In this document: positions 16,458 through 25,106 of the stretch, piece by piece
Layout of the letters: each line of letters starts with the position of its first letter
How positions within the stretch are numbered: position 1 is the stretch's first letter
NCBI GenBank assembly: GCA_028284445.1
Contig: JANQRS010000012.1
Coordinates: forward strand, 1-64,000
DNA length: 64,000 bases
Direction: 5' to 3'
From: Calditrichia bacterium
GTDB taxonomy: Bacteria; Calditrichota; Calditrichia; RBG-13-44-9; J075
The notes under the pieces: generated by a model
What the model saw: only the letters and a program-made list of their open reading frames with translations
Told to the model about the DNA's origin: nothing
Database searches by the model: none
Program-made: the position numbers and the translations under genes

Positions 16458-17384
16458 CTAGTTTCTCGGCATTTGTCGAATTGGCAATGTTCGGGGCGTC
16501 GCTTCAAGCACAGCGCTGGGATCCGGTTCGTCTCGCTTGACAACCCGCCGCAGACGCTTTTCCGCAATCCCTTCATTGGTGATAACCAAATTAAGGACCA
16601 CTTCATTTTCTTGCCCCATGGTTCCCAGATTTTTTCCATTTAGCCAAACTTCAATGCCGTCCGCGCGGCCGAGGCGCAGCTTCACTTTATCGCGCGCCTC
16701 AATGGAGCGGCGAATACCGGTTGGCAGAATGTATTCCGTGGTGTCCTGTTCATCGCGAATCTCACGTACCCAGGTTCGCTCCACTGCAATCAATACTACC
16801 GTTAATTTGGGGCTTTGTTCCGTTCTAAGAATACTATTCGTAGGCATCTGAGGGGTCAATACGCTGTCTTTTTCCTGCAAATCATCGATAAGCTCTGAAA
16901 TTGAGATTTCCCGGATGGTTATTTCCTGGTTGTTCTTCTCGAAGATGTATTTCTGCCAGGTAAAATAACCGCTAATCAGGATCACCAGGGCTGCAAGTCC
17001 GATCCAGAAAGCACTATGAATGCGATCGAGATTCATATTCTGCACAAAACTTCGAATCTGAGGAGGAATCAGCGGCCCGGGAGAACCAGCGCTGCGCGTT
17101 TTCTGCTTGCTTGCGGCAGCAGCAGAACTCGCATTTACTTCTGCAGGGGTGAGCTTTCCGGTGAGTAGATCAAAATCGCGAATGACCTCGTTGTCATCTA
17201 GGCCGAGCTCCTTGGCATAGCGACGCAAGTAGATTCGCTGATACCCATCCGGCAATTTATCAATATCTCCTGCTTCGATAGCTGCCAGATAGTCCAGAGA
17301 CAGACGTGTTCGATTATGAAGGTCCTGCAAACTCAGACCCTTTTCTTCACGCCGCTCCTTGAGATTTTCATAGAACTCTTTCAC
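16458..17384 (-). CDS. RodZ-like cytoskeletal/shape protein (HTH-TM-periplasmic)
   Basis: A 308-residue bitopic membrane protein: a cytoplasmic helix-turn-helix of the RodZ type (about 1-70; LKERREEKGLSLQDLHNRT and YLAAIEAGDIDKLPDGYQRI), a Pro/Ser/Ala linker, one transmembrane segment (about 120-140, WIGLAALVILISGYFTW) and a periplasmic beta domain of the DUF4115 type (WVREIRDEQDTTEYILPTG, VEVWLNGKNLG-like region). RodZ links MreB to the cell-wall elongation machinery. It lies between recJ and a thioredoxin-like gene in an apparent operon; mreB is not in the window. Confidence 0.8.
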   Translation of the reverse strand: MKEFYENLKERREEKGLSLQDLHNRTRLSLDYLAAIEAGDIDKLPDGYQRIYLRRYAKELGLDDNEVIRDFDLLTGKLTPAEVNASSAAAASKQKTRSAGSPGPLIPPQIRSFVQNMNLDRIHSAFWIGLAALVILISGYFTWQKYIFEKNNQEITIREISISELIDDLQEKDSVLTPQMPTNSILRTEQSPKLTVVLIAVERTWVREIRDEQDTTEYILPTGIRRSIEARDKVKLRLGRADGIEVWLNGKNLGTMGQENEVVLNLVITNEGIAEKRLRRVVKRDEPDPSAVLEATPRTLPIRQMPRN

Positions 17385-17417
17385 CGAAGCTCCTGTCTCT
17401 CTTCGCGATCAAGATCG

Positions 17418-19118
17418 TTACTTGATATCTTTAAGCCGCAATTGCAACTCCTTGCGGCCATTCCAGAAATTTTCTTCAACAACGTAGGCACAATCAACAA
17501 CACGACCGTTATCGATCACCCTGTCAATATGATGCCCCATATTAAATCCAATAGAGCTCATGCGGACGCCGCCTTGCTCTAGGCTCATCTTCAGATGATT
17601 CGTACCAACAATGGCCGGTTCACCAATGACCTTCAGGCCGCGGCTAACAAAAACAGGACGCGTATTCTGCGGACCAAAAGGTCCCATCAGTTTCAGCAAG
17701 CGAATTAGACGCTCGTCAAAGGCTTTTAACTCAACTTCACAATCAATCTTTACCAGCGGAATGAGATCCTCGTCCTCGATCCGTTCACCGGCAATCTTTT
17801 TGAACTTCTCAACAAAAGGCGGAATGTTTTCCGCATCGATTGTTAAACCGGCAGCATATTTATGACCGCCAAAGGCCGACAAGAACTCGGAACAGTCACG
17901 GATCGCTTCATACACATTAAAGTTAGCAATACTGCGTGCAGATCCTTTGCCAACCCCGTCAGAAACGGAGATCATAATGGTAGGCCGGTAATGCCGCTCA
18001 ACCAATCGCGAAGCAACGATACCGATAACCCCGGGATGCCATCCATCTTTGTGAAGGACAATTGCCCGATCGTTTTCGGCGTCATATTTCTCTTCCGCCA
18101 TTTCCAGCGCTTCGTTGAAGGTATTCTCATCAACGCTGCGGCGAACCTTATTTTCTTTTTCCAATTCCCGGGCAAATCCACGCGCTTCCTGCAGCGAGCG
18201 CGACGAGACAAGCTGCACCCCGCGCATAGCGTCTCCCATTCGGCCAACCGCATTGATGCGCGGCGCCAGGACAAAAACCACCAGGCCAACGTTGACTTCC
18301 TTTTTGTCCAGACCGGTGGATTCGAGCAAGGCCTTGAGGCCGTTACGCGGGTTGAAATTGATTTTATCCAGTCCATGCCTGACCAGGATGCGATTCTCAT
18401 CGACCAGCGGCACTATATCCGCACAGCTGCCAATGGCAACAATGTCGAGAAAATCATCCAGTTCAGATGAAGGCAAACCCAAACGATGATACAGGCCCTG
18501 GAGAAACTTGAATCCAACGCCGACACCAGCAAGTTCTTTGAAGGGATAAGGACAATCTGCCCGCTTTGGATCAAGGACGGCGATTGCCGCAGGCAGTTCC
18601 TCACCAGGCTCGTGATGATCGCTGATGATCACATCAACACCTTGCTCATTTGCAAAGGCGACTTCTTCGACTGCGGTCACCCCGCAGTCCACTGTCACAA
18701 TCAGCGAAATGTCTTTTTCGACACATTTCGAAATGGCTGACTTTGATAAGCCGTAGCCTTCCGAAACGCGATCCGGAATGTAATAACTTACTTTGGAACC
18801 GACCATTTTGGCCAGCACCATATAAAGTAGAGAGCAACCGCTAACTCCATCCACATCATAGTCACCGAACACGAGAATCTTCTCTCCGTTCGTTAATGCT
18901 GTGTGGAGTCGTTCCACTGCCAGATCCATATCTTTCATCAGAAAGGGATCGTGCAACTGTTCAAGATCCGGTCTAAAATATGGCCGCGCCTTGTCAAAGT
19001 CATCAATACCGCGCTTTAACAAAATCCGCGACAGAACCTCGGGAATTCCCAGCTCTTGCGCCAGGCGATTGACCTCTTCTTCATCTGTTACATGGTCAAT
19101 CTCCCACTTCTGTTCCAT
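17418..19118 (-). CDS. recJ: Single-stranded-DNA-specific exonuclease RecJ
   Basis: A 566-residue DHH-family 5'-3' exonuclease acting in recombination and mismatch repair. Visible motifs are FGDYDVDGVSG (motif I, near 85), VTVDCGVTAVEE (II), ISDHHEPGEELP (III, the DHH signature), GVGVGFKFLQ and a DHHA1 domain with SFSARSIANFNV-like SARSIANFNVYEAI and AFGGHKYAAGL; an OB-fold region follows. Length matches the family (about 570). It is the first gene of the recJ-rodZ-thioredoxin-membrane protein-rfaE1 run. Confidence 0.95.
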   Translation of the reverse strand: MEQKWEIDHVTDEEEVNRLAQELGIPEVLSRILLKRGIDDFDKARPYFRPDLEQLHDPFLMKDMDLAVERLHTALTNGEKILVFGDYDVDGVSGCSLLYMVLAKMVGSKVSYYIPDRVSEGYGLSKSAISKCVEKDISLIVTVDCGVTAVEEVAFANEQGVDVIISDHHEPGEELPAAIAVLDPKRADCPYPFKELAGVGVGFKFLQGLYHRLGLPSSELDDFLDIVAIGSCADIVPLVDENRILVRHGLDKINFNPRNGLKALLESTGLDKKEVNVGLVVFVLAPRINAVGRMGDAMRGVQLVSSRSLQEARGFARELEKENKVRRSVDENTFNEALEMAEEKYDAENDRAIVLHKDGWHPGVIGIVASRLVERHYRPTIMISVSDGVGKGSARSIANFNVYEAIRDCSEFLSAFGGHKYAAGLTIDAENIPPFVEKFKKIAGERIEDEDLIPLVKIDCEVELKAFDERLIRLLKLMGPFGPQNTRPVFVSRGLKVIGEPAIVGTNHLKMSLEQGGVRMSSIGFNMGHHIDRVIDNGRVVDCAYVVEENFWNGRKELQLRLKDIK

Positions 19119-19319
19119 GCATATACCACCTTGCTGTTTTTCATATATATCATATTATTATCCAATATCTTATCTATTCTTCAATTGCTATCATGATAAC
19201 TGTTTATGGAAAAGATCGCAAGTGTTTTTTGGGTGCTCAGAGCATTCGACAGAGAGTCAAAACTGTCGATTTGCAGCAGGGGGCACACCCATAAAACCAA
19301 CAATAACAGCGCCTTAAAA

Positions 19320-19368
19320 CGGATGGCATCCTTTAGAGGGATGCAATACCTCTAAAGGATGCCATCCG
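19320..19368. repeat. Perfect 20-bp inverted repeat
   Basis: Arms at 19320-19339 and 19349-19368 are perfectly complementary, with a 9-base loop. There is no T-tract on either side, so it is not a standard terminator; it may act as a bidirectional Rho-dependent stop or be a dispersed palindromic repeat. It lies in the 279-bp gap between recJ and trmB, which are both on the minus strand. Confidence 0.65.
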
Positions 19369-19397
19369 GCACCGGTCCGGGCAGTCTCCCGGCCCGT

Positions 19398-20351
19398 TCA
19401 CCCTTCCGGCGATAGCAATTGGGCCACTTTTGTAACCATCATTTTGACGGCTGGCGTACGGTACGGTTTGATGGTCGGATCGAGCCGTACAATCCAGCGC
19501 CCTTTTTCGTGCCGCTTGATCTGCACAAAGAAGTCTTGCTTATAATCGACATCTTTGGTAACCATCCGTAGCAAAAACATGTCGCGGCCCAGTTGCTTAT
19601 AGCCGGACTTTACGACAAAACGGCGTTCACCTTCGTGATATTCATGACCGTACAGTGCTTCTACGTCAGCAGTTTGAATCTCTTTCTCGACGAATGCATG
19701 TGGCATATCATTATCCTTTATCCAGCGATCAAGTGGCCGAAATGACTTGCGAACCGCCAGCACCCGATAGCTGGACCGGCCCATTTCCCGCCATTTTCTC
19801 TCGTATTTGGTAGTCACCGGACGCTGCGGATTCAATTCAATCCCCCCGACTTCAAACCAGGGCGATCGCGAAAATACATCATGGGCATCCGCAGCATACC
19901 AATCCTGGTCAGTGACCAATTCATAGCAACCATCTGCCATAAGCACACCGGCTAAAATTTCCGCAAAATTATCGTCGATCAATCGGCGGCTCTTATGACG
20001 ATCCTTCGGCCAGGGATCAGGAAAATTCATCATTACATGCCTAACACTCTCTTCGACCCAGCATTCACGGAGCGCGAAACGGGCATTATGATGAACAGCC
20101 AGCACGTTGTTAATGTCTTCCCGATGCAAAAGCTTTTGCAAGCGGATCATCGATTCACTTGAAATTTCAATACCGACGAAATTCCAGTCAGGCTGTCTGC
20201 GCGCCCAATCGGCAAGAAACTCGCCGTTCCCGAAGCCAATTTCCACTGCTAAAGGTACTTCACGGGCAAATATTTCGGACCATTGAACAGGCAATACATC
20301 TAGCTGCGCCGGATAAACTTCTCTTTCAAGATAGAATTTTTTCTCGTTCAT
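19398..20351 (-). CDS. trmB: tRNA (guanine-N7)-methyltransferase TrmB with C-terminal extension
   Basis: A 317-residue SAM-dependent methyltransferase that makes m7G46 in the tRNA variable loop. Class I motifs are LAVEIGFGNGEFL (SAM site, near 35-47), NFVGIEISSESM, and the TrmB signature MNFPDPWPKDRHKSRRLI near 125. TTKYERKW closes the catalytic domain near 200. About 115 further residues, containing HAFVEKEIQ and GRWIVRLDPTIKPYR, extend beyond the usual ~230-residue length; Aquifex-type TrmB also has a long tail. I chose the ATG at 20351 (MNEKKFYLEREVYP); an upstream TTG at 20390 is possible but lacks a ribosome-binding site. Confidence 0.9.
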   Translation of the reverse strand: MNEKKFYLEREVYPAQLDVLPVQWSEIFAREVPLAVEIGFGNGEFLADWARRQPDWNFVGIEISSESMIRLQKLLHREDINNVLAVHHNARFALRECWVEESVRHVMMNFPDPWPKDRHKSRRLIDDNFAEILAGVLMADGCYELVTDQDWYAADAHDVFSRSPWFEVGGIELNPQRPVTTKYERKWREMGRSSYRVLAVRKSFRPLDRWIKDNDMPHAFVEKEIQTADVEALYGHEYHEGERRFVVKSGYKQLGRDMFLLRMVTKDVDYKQDFFVQIKRHEKGRWIVRLDPTIKPYRTPAVKMMVTKVAQLLSPEG

Positions 20352-20478
20352 AAGTGGGCACAAGATAGTAAATTGGGAGGGCGAATTCAAGGAGCGGGAA
20401 CGCTAAAGAAATAGCTAGTCCTGATATAGCGGCCGGCCGGTAGACTTTTCTCAAATAACTTTTTTCACAAAAAAGTTC

Positions 20479-20507
20479 TTGACAATCCCCGCATCGAGGT
20501 ATATATT
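20479..20507 (+). promoter_or_regulatory. Near-consensus sigma-70 promoter of the candidate small RNA
   Basis: TTGACA (20479-20484), a 17-base spacer and TATATT (20502-20507): consensus -35, optimal spacing and near-consensus -10. A perfect AT-rich inverted repeat, AACTTTTTT/AAAAAAGTT (20457-20465 and 20469-20477), abuts the -35 element and could be an operator or an upstream terminator. Transcription should begin near 20514. Confidence 0.75.
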
Positions 20508-20513
20508 AGAAGC

Positions 20514-20578
20514 GACCTTCCAAGGTCAAAACCTCCCTCCCAACTCCGCAGGGGAAGCTTGCTTCCCCTGTTTTTTTT
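20514..20578 (+). ncRNA. Candidate 65-nt small RNA with C-rich linker
   Basis: A strong promoter is followed about 35 bases later by a strong intrinsic terminator with no room for a gene. The predicted RNA has a 5' hairpin (GACCT/AGGTC, loop TCCA, 20514-20527), an unpaired C-rich linker containing CCTCCCTCCC (20532-20541) and the terminator hairpin (20549-20570) with eight T. The linker is complementary to GGAGG-type Shine-Dalgarno sequences, including the GGAGGGA before the genes starting at 16418 and 56138. This layout is that of trans-acting small RNAs; a leader left by the nearby insertion sequence is the main alternative. Confidence 0.6.
20549..20578 (+). terminator. Rho-independent terminator of the candidate small RNA
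   Basis: CAGGGGAAG (20549-20557) and CTTCCCCTG (20562-20570) form a perfect 9-bp stem with a four-base loop, followed by eight T (20571-20578). No upstream coding gene on this strand needs it. Confidence 0.9.
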
Positions 20579-20783
20579 GCCCAAAATTTCGCCTGGAAAA
20601 TTTGCAAATGTAGAATTCTGCAAATCAGCAATCGAGCAATTCTGCAAATGGGAAAAACCGCAACACAGCAAGTGGGGAATCAGTGATTTTTTTAGCTATT
20701 TGTGAAACGAAAAACATTTCAACGCTTTAACATCCTGACCTGGAAACGCTGTAGCACATCTCTCCCCAGTATCAAGTATCAAG

Positions 20784-22194
20784 TCAATGTCATTTAGTTA
20801 AGGATTGTAATTAAATAAGAATACTCAATTTGGGTATCTTTTTAAGTACTCTAAACCAGGAGCACTGAATTGGATACTCGAACAAGACAATTTTGTTGTC
20901 ACCAATTTAGCGGTCTTCGTAGTGTTCTTTTATCGGATGGCTTTAAAGATCGTCATCGAAGATCAAAGAAGCATTTTGTTCGGACCCGCAGTCTACCATT
21001 CACAGTTGTTATACTCTTGATATTAAATATGTTAAAACGTTCTCTGCAAGACGAATTAGATGAATTTTTCCGTATGCTTGAAGGCGGTGATGTTGCCGAC
21101 CGGCTGGTGAGCAAAGGTGCATTTAGCCAGGCCCGGAAGAAACTGAAGCATACGGCTTTCATCGAGTTAAACGATTATCAGCTCACCTCCTTTTATGAGC
21201 ATGGCGATGTGCTGAATTGGCAAGGTAAACGCTTGCTGGCCATAGATGCTTCGATGGCTGATCTTCCCGATACAGCAGAGATTCGTTCTCATTTTGGTGT
21301 TTGGGGATCTCGTCATGGGAAGTCCTGTCCGAAAGCCCGCCTGTCCCAGTTGTTTGATGTCTTGAACAAAGTAACAGTTGATGCCCGTATTGCCCCGAAA
21401 TCATTTGATGAACGCAGCCTTGCCAATTATCATCTGGATCATGTGGGAGCAAATGATTTATTGCTGATGGATCGCGGCTATCCGGCATTCTGGCTATTTA
21501 AGGCGATCCTTGCCGAGGGCGCCCATTTTTGTGCGCGTTTGACTGCGAGCAAATGGCATGCCGCTCAAAGCCTTCTTGATTCGGGCGAAGACGATCGGAT
21601 TGTTACACTTTCCCTGGCAGATACTTCCCGTAAATTGTGCCGGGAGCATGGGTTAGATGACTCCCCAATTACGTTGAGACTTATCCGTATCAAACTGCCT
21701 GATCAAGAAGAAATGGTGCTGGCAACCTCATTGCTGGATCGTGCGACGTTTAAACTTGCCGATTTGCAGCATCTTTACCGGAAGCGCTGGCCGGTAGAAA
21801 CAGATTACGGATTTATGAAAAACCGCCTGCAGGTTGAAAACTGGAGCGGTAGAACCGTAGAGGCTATTAAACAGGATTTCTATGCCACTGTCTTTGCAAA
21901 AAATACGGCTGCTATTCTGGCAATACCGGCACAAAAAGTTGTCAACGAACAAACACAGCATCGGAAACATCGATACCAAATCAATATGACCAATCTCTTT
22001 TCAAAAATGAAGAACACGATTGTTCTGCTATTCAAACGCAGCAGGATTGGTCACTTAATTAATCGGATCTGGAAACAAATGATCAATACCATCGAACCTG
22101 TAAGGCCTAATCGCAATTTCAAAAGAAACAAAAAGTTCAGACATAAAAACTACAAATATTCGTATAAACCTATTCGTTAACTAAACGACATTGA
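20784..22194 (+). mobile_element. Complete IS4-type insertion sequence (about 1.41 kb)
   Basis: Terminal inverted repeats are TCAATGTCATTTAGTTAAGG (20784-20803) and, read inward from the right, TCAATGTCGTTTAGTTAACG (22175-22194), 18 of 20 identical. The element is flanked on both sides by the 15-base direct repeat GTATCAAGTATCAAG (20769-20783 and 22195-22209). That flank is itself a tandem heptamer GTATCAA, so the target duplication may be shorter than 15. The single transposase gene is intact. The 20579-20783 stretch to its left holds nothing recognisable. Confidence 0.88.
20870..22180 (+). CDS. IS4-family DDE transposase
   Basis: A 436-residue transposase with an apparently complete catalytic triad: D126 (LLAIDAS), D201 (LLLMDRGYP) and E310 within the IS4 signature YRKRWPVETDYGFMKNRLQ, the Y-(2)-R-(3)-E-(6)-K pattern. 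It starts at TTG (20870) with AGGAG eight bases upstream; later ATG codons would remove part of the N-terminal domain. The C-terminal tail is very basic (RNFKRNKKFRHKNYKYS), as expected for DNA binding. Its stop lies within the right inverted repeat region. No frameshift or stop is seen, so it may be active. Confidence 0.93.
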   Translation: MDTRTRQFCCHQFSGLRSVLLSDGFKDRHRRSKKHFVRTRSLPFTVVILLILNMLKRSLQDELDEFFRMLEGGDVADRLVSKGAFSQARKKLKHTAFIELNDYQLTSFYEHGDVLNWQGKRLLAIDASMADLPDTAEIRSHFGVWGSRHGKSCPKARLSQLFDVLNKVTVDARIAPKSFDERSLANYHLDHVGANDLLLMDRGYPAFWLFKAILAEGAHFCARLTASKWHAAQSLLDSGEDDRIVTLSLADTSRKLCREHGLDDSPITLRLIRIKLPDQEEMVLATSLLDRATFKLADLQHLYRKRWPVETDYGFMKNRLQVENWSGRTVEAIKQDFYATVFAKNTAAILAIPAQKVVNEQTQHRKHRYQINMTNLFSKMKNTIVLLFKRSRIGHLINRIWKQMINTIEPVRPNRNFKRNKKFRHKNYKYSYKPIR

Positions 22195-22218
22195 GTATCA
22201 AGTATCAAGTATCAAAAA

Positions 22219-23253
22219 TTACTTAAATCCGGTCAGCTTATCGATCCCGAGTATATGGCGTCGAATCCAGTTGCGAATGAAACCGATGCCATAGCCAATA
22301 ATTTGAATCGGCATGGCAACAGGTACCCAGAATGCAACGCGGGGATCCTTATACTGAAGGAAGGCATGCACTGCGGAGAGAAAAAGTACTGTAATGCCGG
22401 CAAAAAGAAGGGGTCTGAAGATTGCCCAGATGGCCGGGCTGAAGAGACTACCAAGAACAAAAAACGCCAGGATAAGGGTAGCAACTGCCGGCATTGCATA
22501 TACCGGCTCCATCATCTTGGGGTCCATTTTGCCAAGATCGACTCGCGCGGAGCCCCACATATACACCTGACGCCAAAAGCGCTTAACCGAAGTGCGGCGC
22601 TTGTGAAAAACAACTGCATCCAATACGTTAATCACCTTCGCCCCGCTCTCAACAATCCGGTGGGCAAATTCGATATCTTCACCATAGAGCAGATGGGAAA
22701 AACCACCAATTTCATCCAGTGTTTTGCGTGAGAGCCCCATATTAAAGGTGCGGGGATAAAACTTGGCCAGCTTCTGCTTTTTATGGCCGCGAATACCGCC
22801 GGTGGTAATAAAGGAAGTGAGTGAATAGTTTATTGCTTTCAAGAGGGGCGGAAAATCGTCAAGATAGGAGTCCGGTCCACCGTAGACATCTGCCTGTTCG
22901 CGTGTCAAGGCTTTGTCGATCTCACTCAACCAATTGGGTGGAACCGTACAATCTGAATCGGTAAAAATAAAGAAATCGCCGGTAGCGGTTTCCATGCCGA
23001 GATTGCGAGCGGCGCTTGGTCCCTGGTTTTTCTGTGTCGCGAATAAAACGTTAAATGTCGCGTTTTCCTTGTACTGCCGCATATACTCCGCCGTATCATC
23101 CTGCGAGCCATCATCTGCGATCACTAATTCAAAGCGCTCGCGTGGAAAATCGAGAGCGGCAATAGACGGTAGTAGCTCCTTTAATTCTTCCAAACGATTA
23201 TAGGAAGGAACAATGACTGAAAATTTCTGATACAAGGGAGTTGCAGCCATCAA
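22219..23253 (-). CDS. Membrane-associated family 2 glycosyltransferase
   Basis: A 344-residue protein with an N-terminal GT-A domain (FSVIVPSYNRLEEL, ELVIADDGSQDDT, GPSAARNLGMETATGDFFIFTDSDC with the DxD-type metal motif, YGEDIEFAHRI) and two or three C-terminal hydrophobic segments (about 250-320). It would transfer a sugar from a nucleotide donor to a lipid or polysaccharide acceptor at the inner membrane; the sugar is unknown. Its start overlaps the end of the upstream glycosyltransferase gene by 4 nt (23250-23253), so the two are translationally coupled. The IS element inserted 25 nt beyond its stop. Confidence 0.85.
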   Translation of the reverse strand: MMAATPLYQKFSVIVPSYNRLEELKELLPSIAALDFPRERFELVIADDGSQDDTAEYMRQYKENATFNVLFATQKNQGPSAARNLGMETATGDFFIFTDSDCTVPPNWLSEIDKALTREQADVYGGPDSYLDDFPPLLKAINYSLTSFITTGGIRGHKKQKLAKFYPRTFNMGLSRKTLDEIGGFSHLLYGEDIEFAHRIVESGAKVINVLDAVVFHKRRTSVKRFWRQVYMWGSARVDLGKMDPKMMEPVYAMPAVATLILAFFVLGSLFSPAIWAIFRPLLFAGITVLFLSAVHAFLQYKDPRVAFWVPVAMPIQIIGYGIGFIRNWIRRHILGIDKLTGFK

Positions 23254-24173
23254 TCGATCCTTTTTCGAATTCCGTATTCAACGTCCTTGGCTTGATTTGC
23301 CGATACCATCTCTGCCAGCAGGCCAAACCCAAAAAACTGGATACCAACGAGAATCAGAAGAATGCCCAGGAAGAACAACGGACGCCCACCAATGCCGCTG
23401 CCGGCAAACCAGCGAGCTGTCAGGTATAGTTCAATCAGAAAACCGGCAACAAATGCAAGTATCCCCGGCATCCCGAAAATATGCAGCGGCGTACTGCGAA
23501 AGCGGGTCAAAAAGAGCACCGTGAATAAATCGAAAAAGCCCGGAAAAATACGCATAAAGCCGAATTTGCTGTATCCATGCTTGCGAGCGTGGTGTTTCAC
23601 CACCATCTCTCCGACTTTGAAGCCATTGTAATGCGCCAGCACCGGCAAATATCGATGCAGTTCCCCATAGACTTCCATGGATTTCACAACTTCATTGCGG
23701 TAAATCTTCAGACCGCAGTTAAAATCATGTATCGGTATCCCGCTCAGAGCAGCTGTTACCTTGTTGAAGAACTTGGAGGGAATAGTTTTGGAAAGCGGAT
23801 CATGACGCTTTTTCTTCCATCCCGATACCATATCGTATCCGGAATCGATCATCTCCATCAGCGCCGGGATTTCAGCGGGATCATCCTGCAGATCCGCATC
23901 CATCGTCACAACCTTTTCGCCACGAGCGATCTTAAATCCTTCGGATAAAGCCGGACTCTTGCCATAATTTCGGCGAAAGAAAATAGCGCGTATTTGGGGA
24001 TATTCTTCTTTTAGGGATTCGATGACCTGCGGCGTTTTGTCGCTGCTTCCGTCATCAATAAAAATCACTTCAAATTCAGTTTTCAGCGGCGTGAGGACGT
24101 CGCTAATCCGCTTCATCAGTTCCGGGAGGGACTCTTCTTCATTGAAGGCCGGAATAACTATCGATAGATCCAT
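23250..24173 (-). CDS. Dolichol-phosphate-mannose-synthase-like glycosyltransferase
   Basis: A 307-residue GT2 enzyme of the DPM1/ArnC/GtrB group: LSIVIPAFNEEESLPEL, EVIFIDDGSSDKT, NYGKSPALSEGFKIARGEKV and the metal motif MDADLQDDPAEIP, followed by the group-typical FNCGLKIYR. Two C-terminal transmembrane helices (about 230-285) match the bacterial polyprenyl-phosphate glycosyltransferases, which load a sugar onto undecaprenyl phosphate. Overlap with the next glycosyltransferase suggests a shared surface-glycan or glycolipid pathway. Confidence 0.87.
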   Translation of the reverse strand: MDLSIVIPAFNEEESLPELMKRISDVLTPLKTEFEVIFIDDGSSDKTPQVIESLKEEYPQIRAIFFRRNYGKSPALSEGFKIARGEKVVTMDADLQDDPAEIPALMEMIDSGYDMVSGWKKKRHDPLSKTIPSKFFNKVTAALSGIPIHDFNCGLKIYRNEVVKSMEVYGELHRYLPVLAHYNGFKVGEMVVKHHARKHGYSKFGFMRIFPGFFDLFTVLFLTRFRSTPLHIFGMPGILAFVAGFLIELYLTARWFAGSGIGGRPLFFLGILLILVGIQFFGFGLLAEMVSANQAKDVEYGIRKRID

Positions 24174-24182
24174 TAAACCCGA

Positions 24183-24962
24183 TCAATTCAAATTCAGTTG
24201 TTCAACTTTACTGGCGACCTCAATCGTATACACCTTCGGGTCGATTGGCTGATTCAGTTCCAATTCATTATAGAAAATCGAAATTCGCTGCTTCTGCGCC
24301 GGCATGGTCATCTGCACAATGCCCGGTACGTAAATGCCGCCGACAACGCGGTAATTCTTAAATTGTTGACGTAAGAAGACCCGTGAATTGCGGCTAACTT
24401 CGCAAGTCTCTAAAAGGCCACTGCGGGGATTAACGACATAGCGATAACTCAAACCGCCATCTCTTGCTTCAAAAACGCCATGTTGGGCATCTACCAGGCG
24501 AATCGGCACCTCCGGCTGCAAAGCATGGCCAAGCACAGAGAACTTTATCTCGCTGAGAGTAAAGTCGGTTTGTAAAAAGCGATTTAGATAGGGATCGGCC
24601 ACACTGCCAGAACTAAAGTGATTGGTATACTGATTGTAGATGAGGAATCTATTGGAACCGATGTAAATTTTACCCACATCCAGCCCAAAAGGACCTTCCG
24701 CCTGTAAAAACAATACGTTCGGATTCACCCAATAAGACGAAATTGAGACATTGCCGGAGAAATCAGGTGATTCGATCGTCAGACGGGCTTTGCCAGCCAG
24801 CGATTGAATCTGCTCAAAATTGGTTTTGTAGGCCACCGGCCATTCATCGACCGTCGTGACAAAAGGCTGTACGTTACTACCGGCAAACCGAGCCTTGTTA
24901 CCACAGGCAGTTACGACAACAACCAGCAATACCATCAACATCGATCTTAAGCACTTCATCAT
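24183..24962 (-). CDS. DUF4292-type outer-membrane lipoprotein
   Basis: A 259-residue lipoprotein (if started at 24962): signal MMKCLRSMLMVLLVVVV followed by the lipobox TAC. The mature part has the LolA/LolB-like beta pattern of DUF4292: FEQIQSLAGKARLTIESP, GNVSISSYWVNPNVLFLQAE, GPFGLDVGKIYIGSNRFLIYNQYTNHF in segments, and a C-terminal LNQPIDPKVYTIE. DUF4292 proteins are common in FCB bacteria and may handle lipids or lipoproteins. The start is uncertain; ATG codons at 24989 and 25013 in frame would lengthen the n-region. It sits between the TPR lipoprotein and glycosyltransferase genes. Confidence 0.75.
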   Translation of the reverse strand: MMKCLRSMLMVLLVVVVTACGNKARFAGSNVQPFVTTVDEWPVAYKTNFEQIQSLAGKARLTIESPDFSGNVSISSYWVNPNVLFLQAEGPFGLDVGKIYIGSNRFLIYNQYTNHFSSGSVADPYLNRFLQTDFTLSEIKFSVLGHALQPEVPIRLVDAQHGVFEARDGGLSYRYVVNPRSGLLETCEVSRNSRVFLRQQFKNYRVVGGIYVPGIVQMTMPAQKQRISIFYNELELNQPIDPKVYTIEVASKVEQLNLN

Positions 24963-25106
24963 AGCCGCATCTCTTGAAAGTCGCTTCATCTTTAAGACAC
25001 CCGAATTTGCCATTGGTTTAATAATTCTACAGATTTTATCCCGGCGATCCGGAAGGAGAATATATGCAATGAAATATTTGTAAAGTCAAGTACTTACTCG
25101 CTTATA

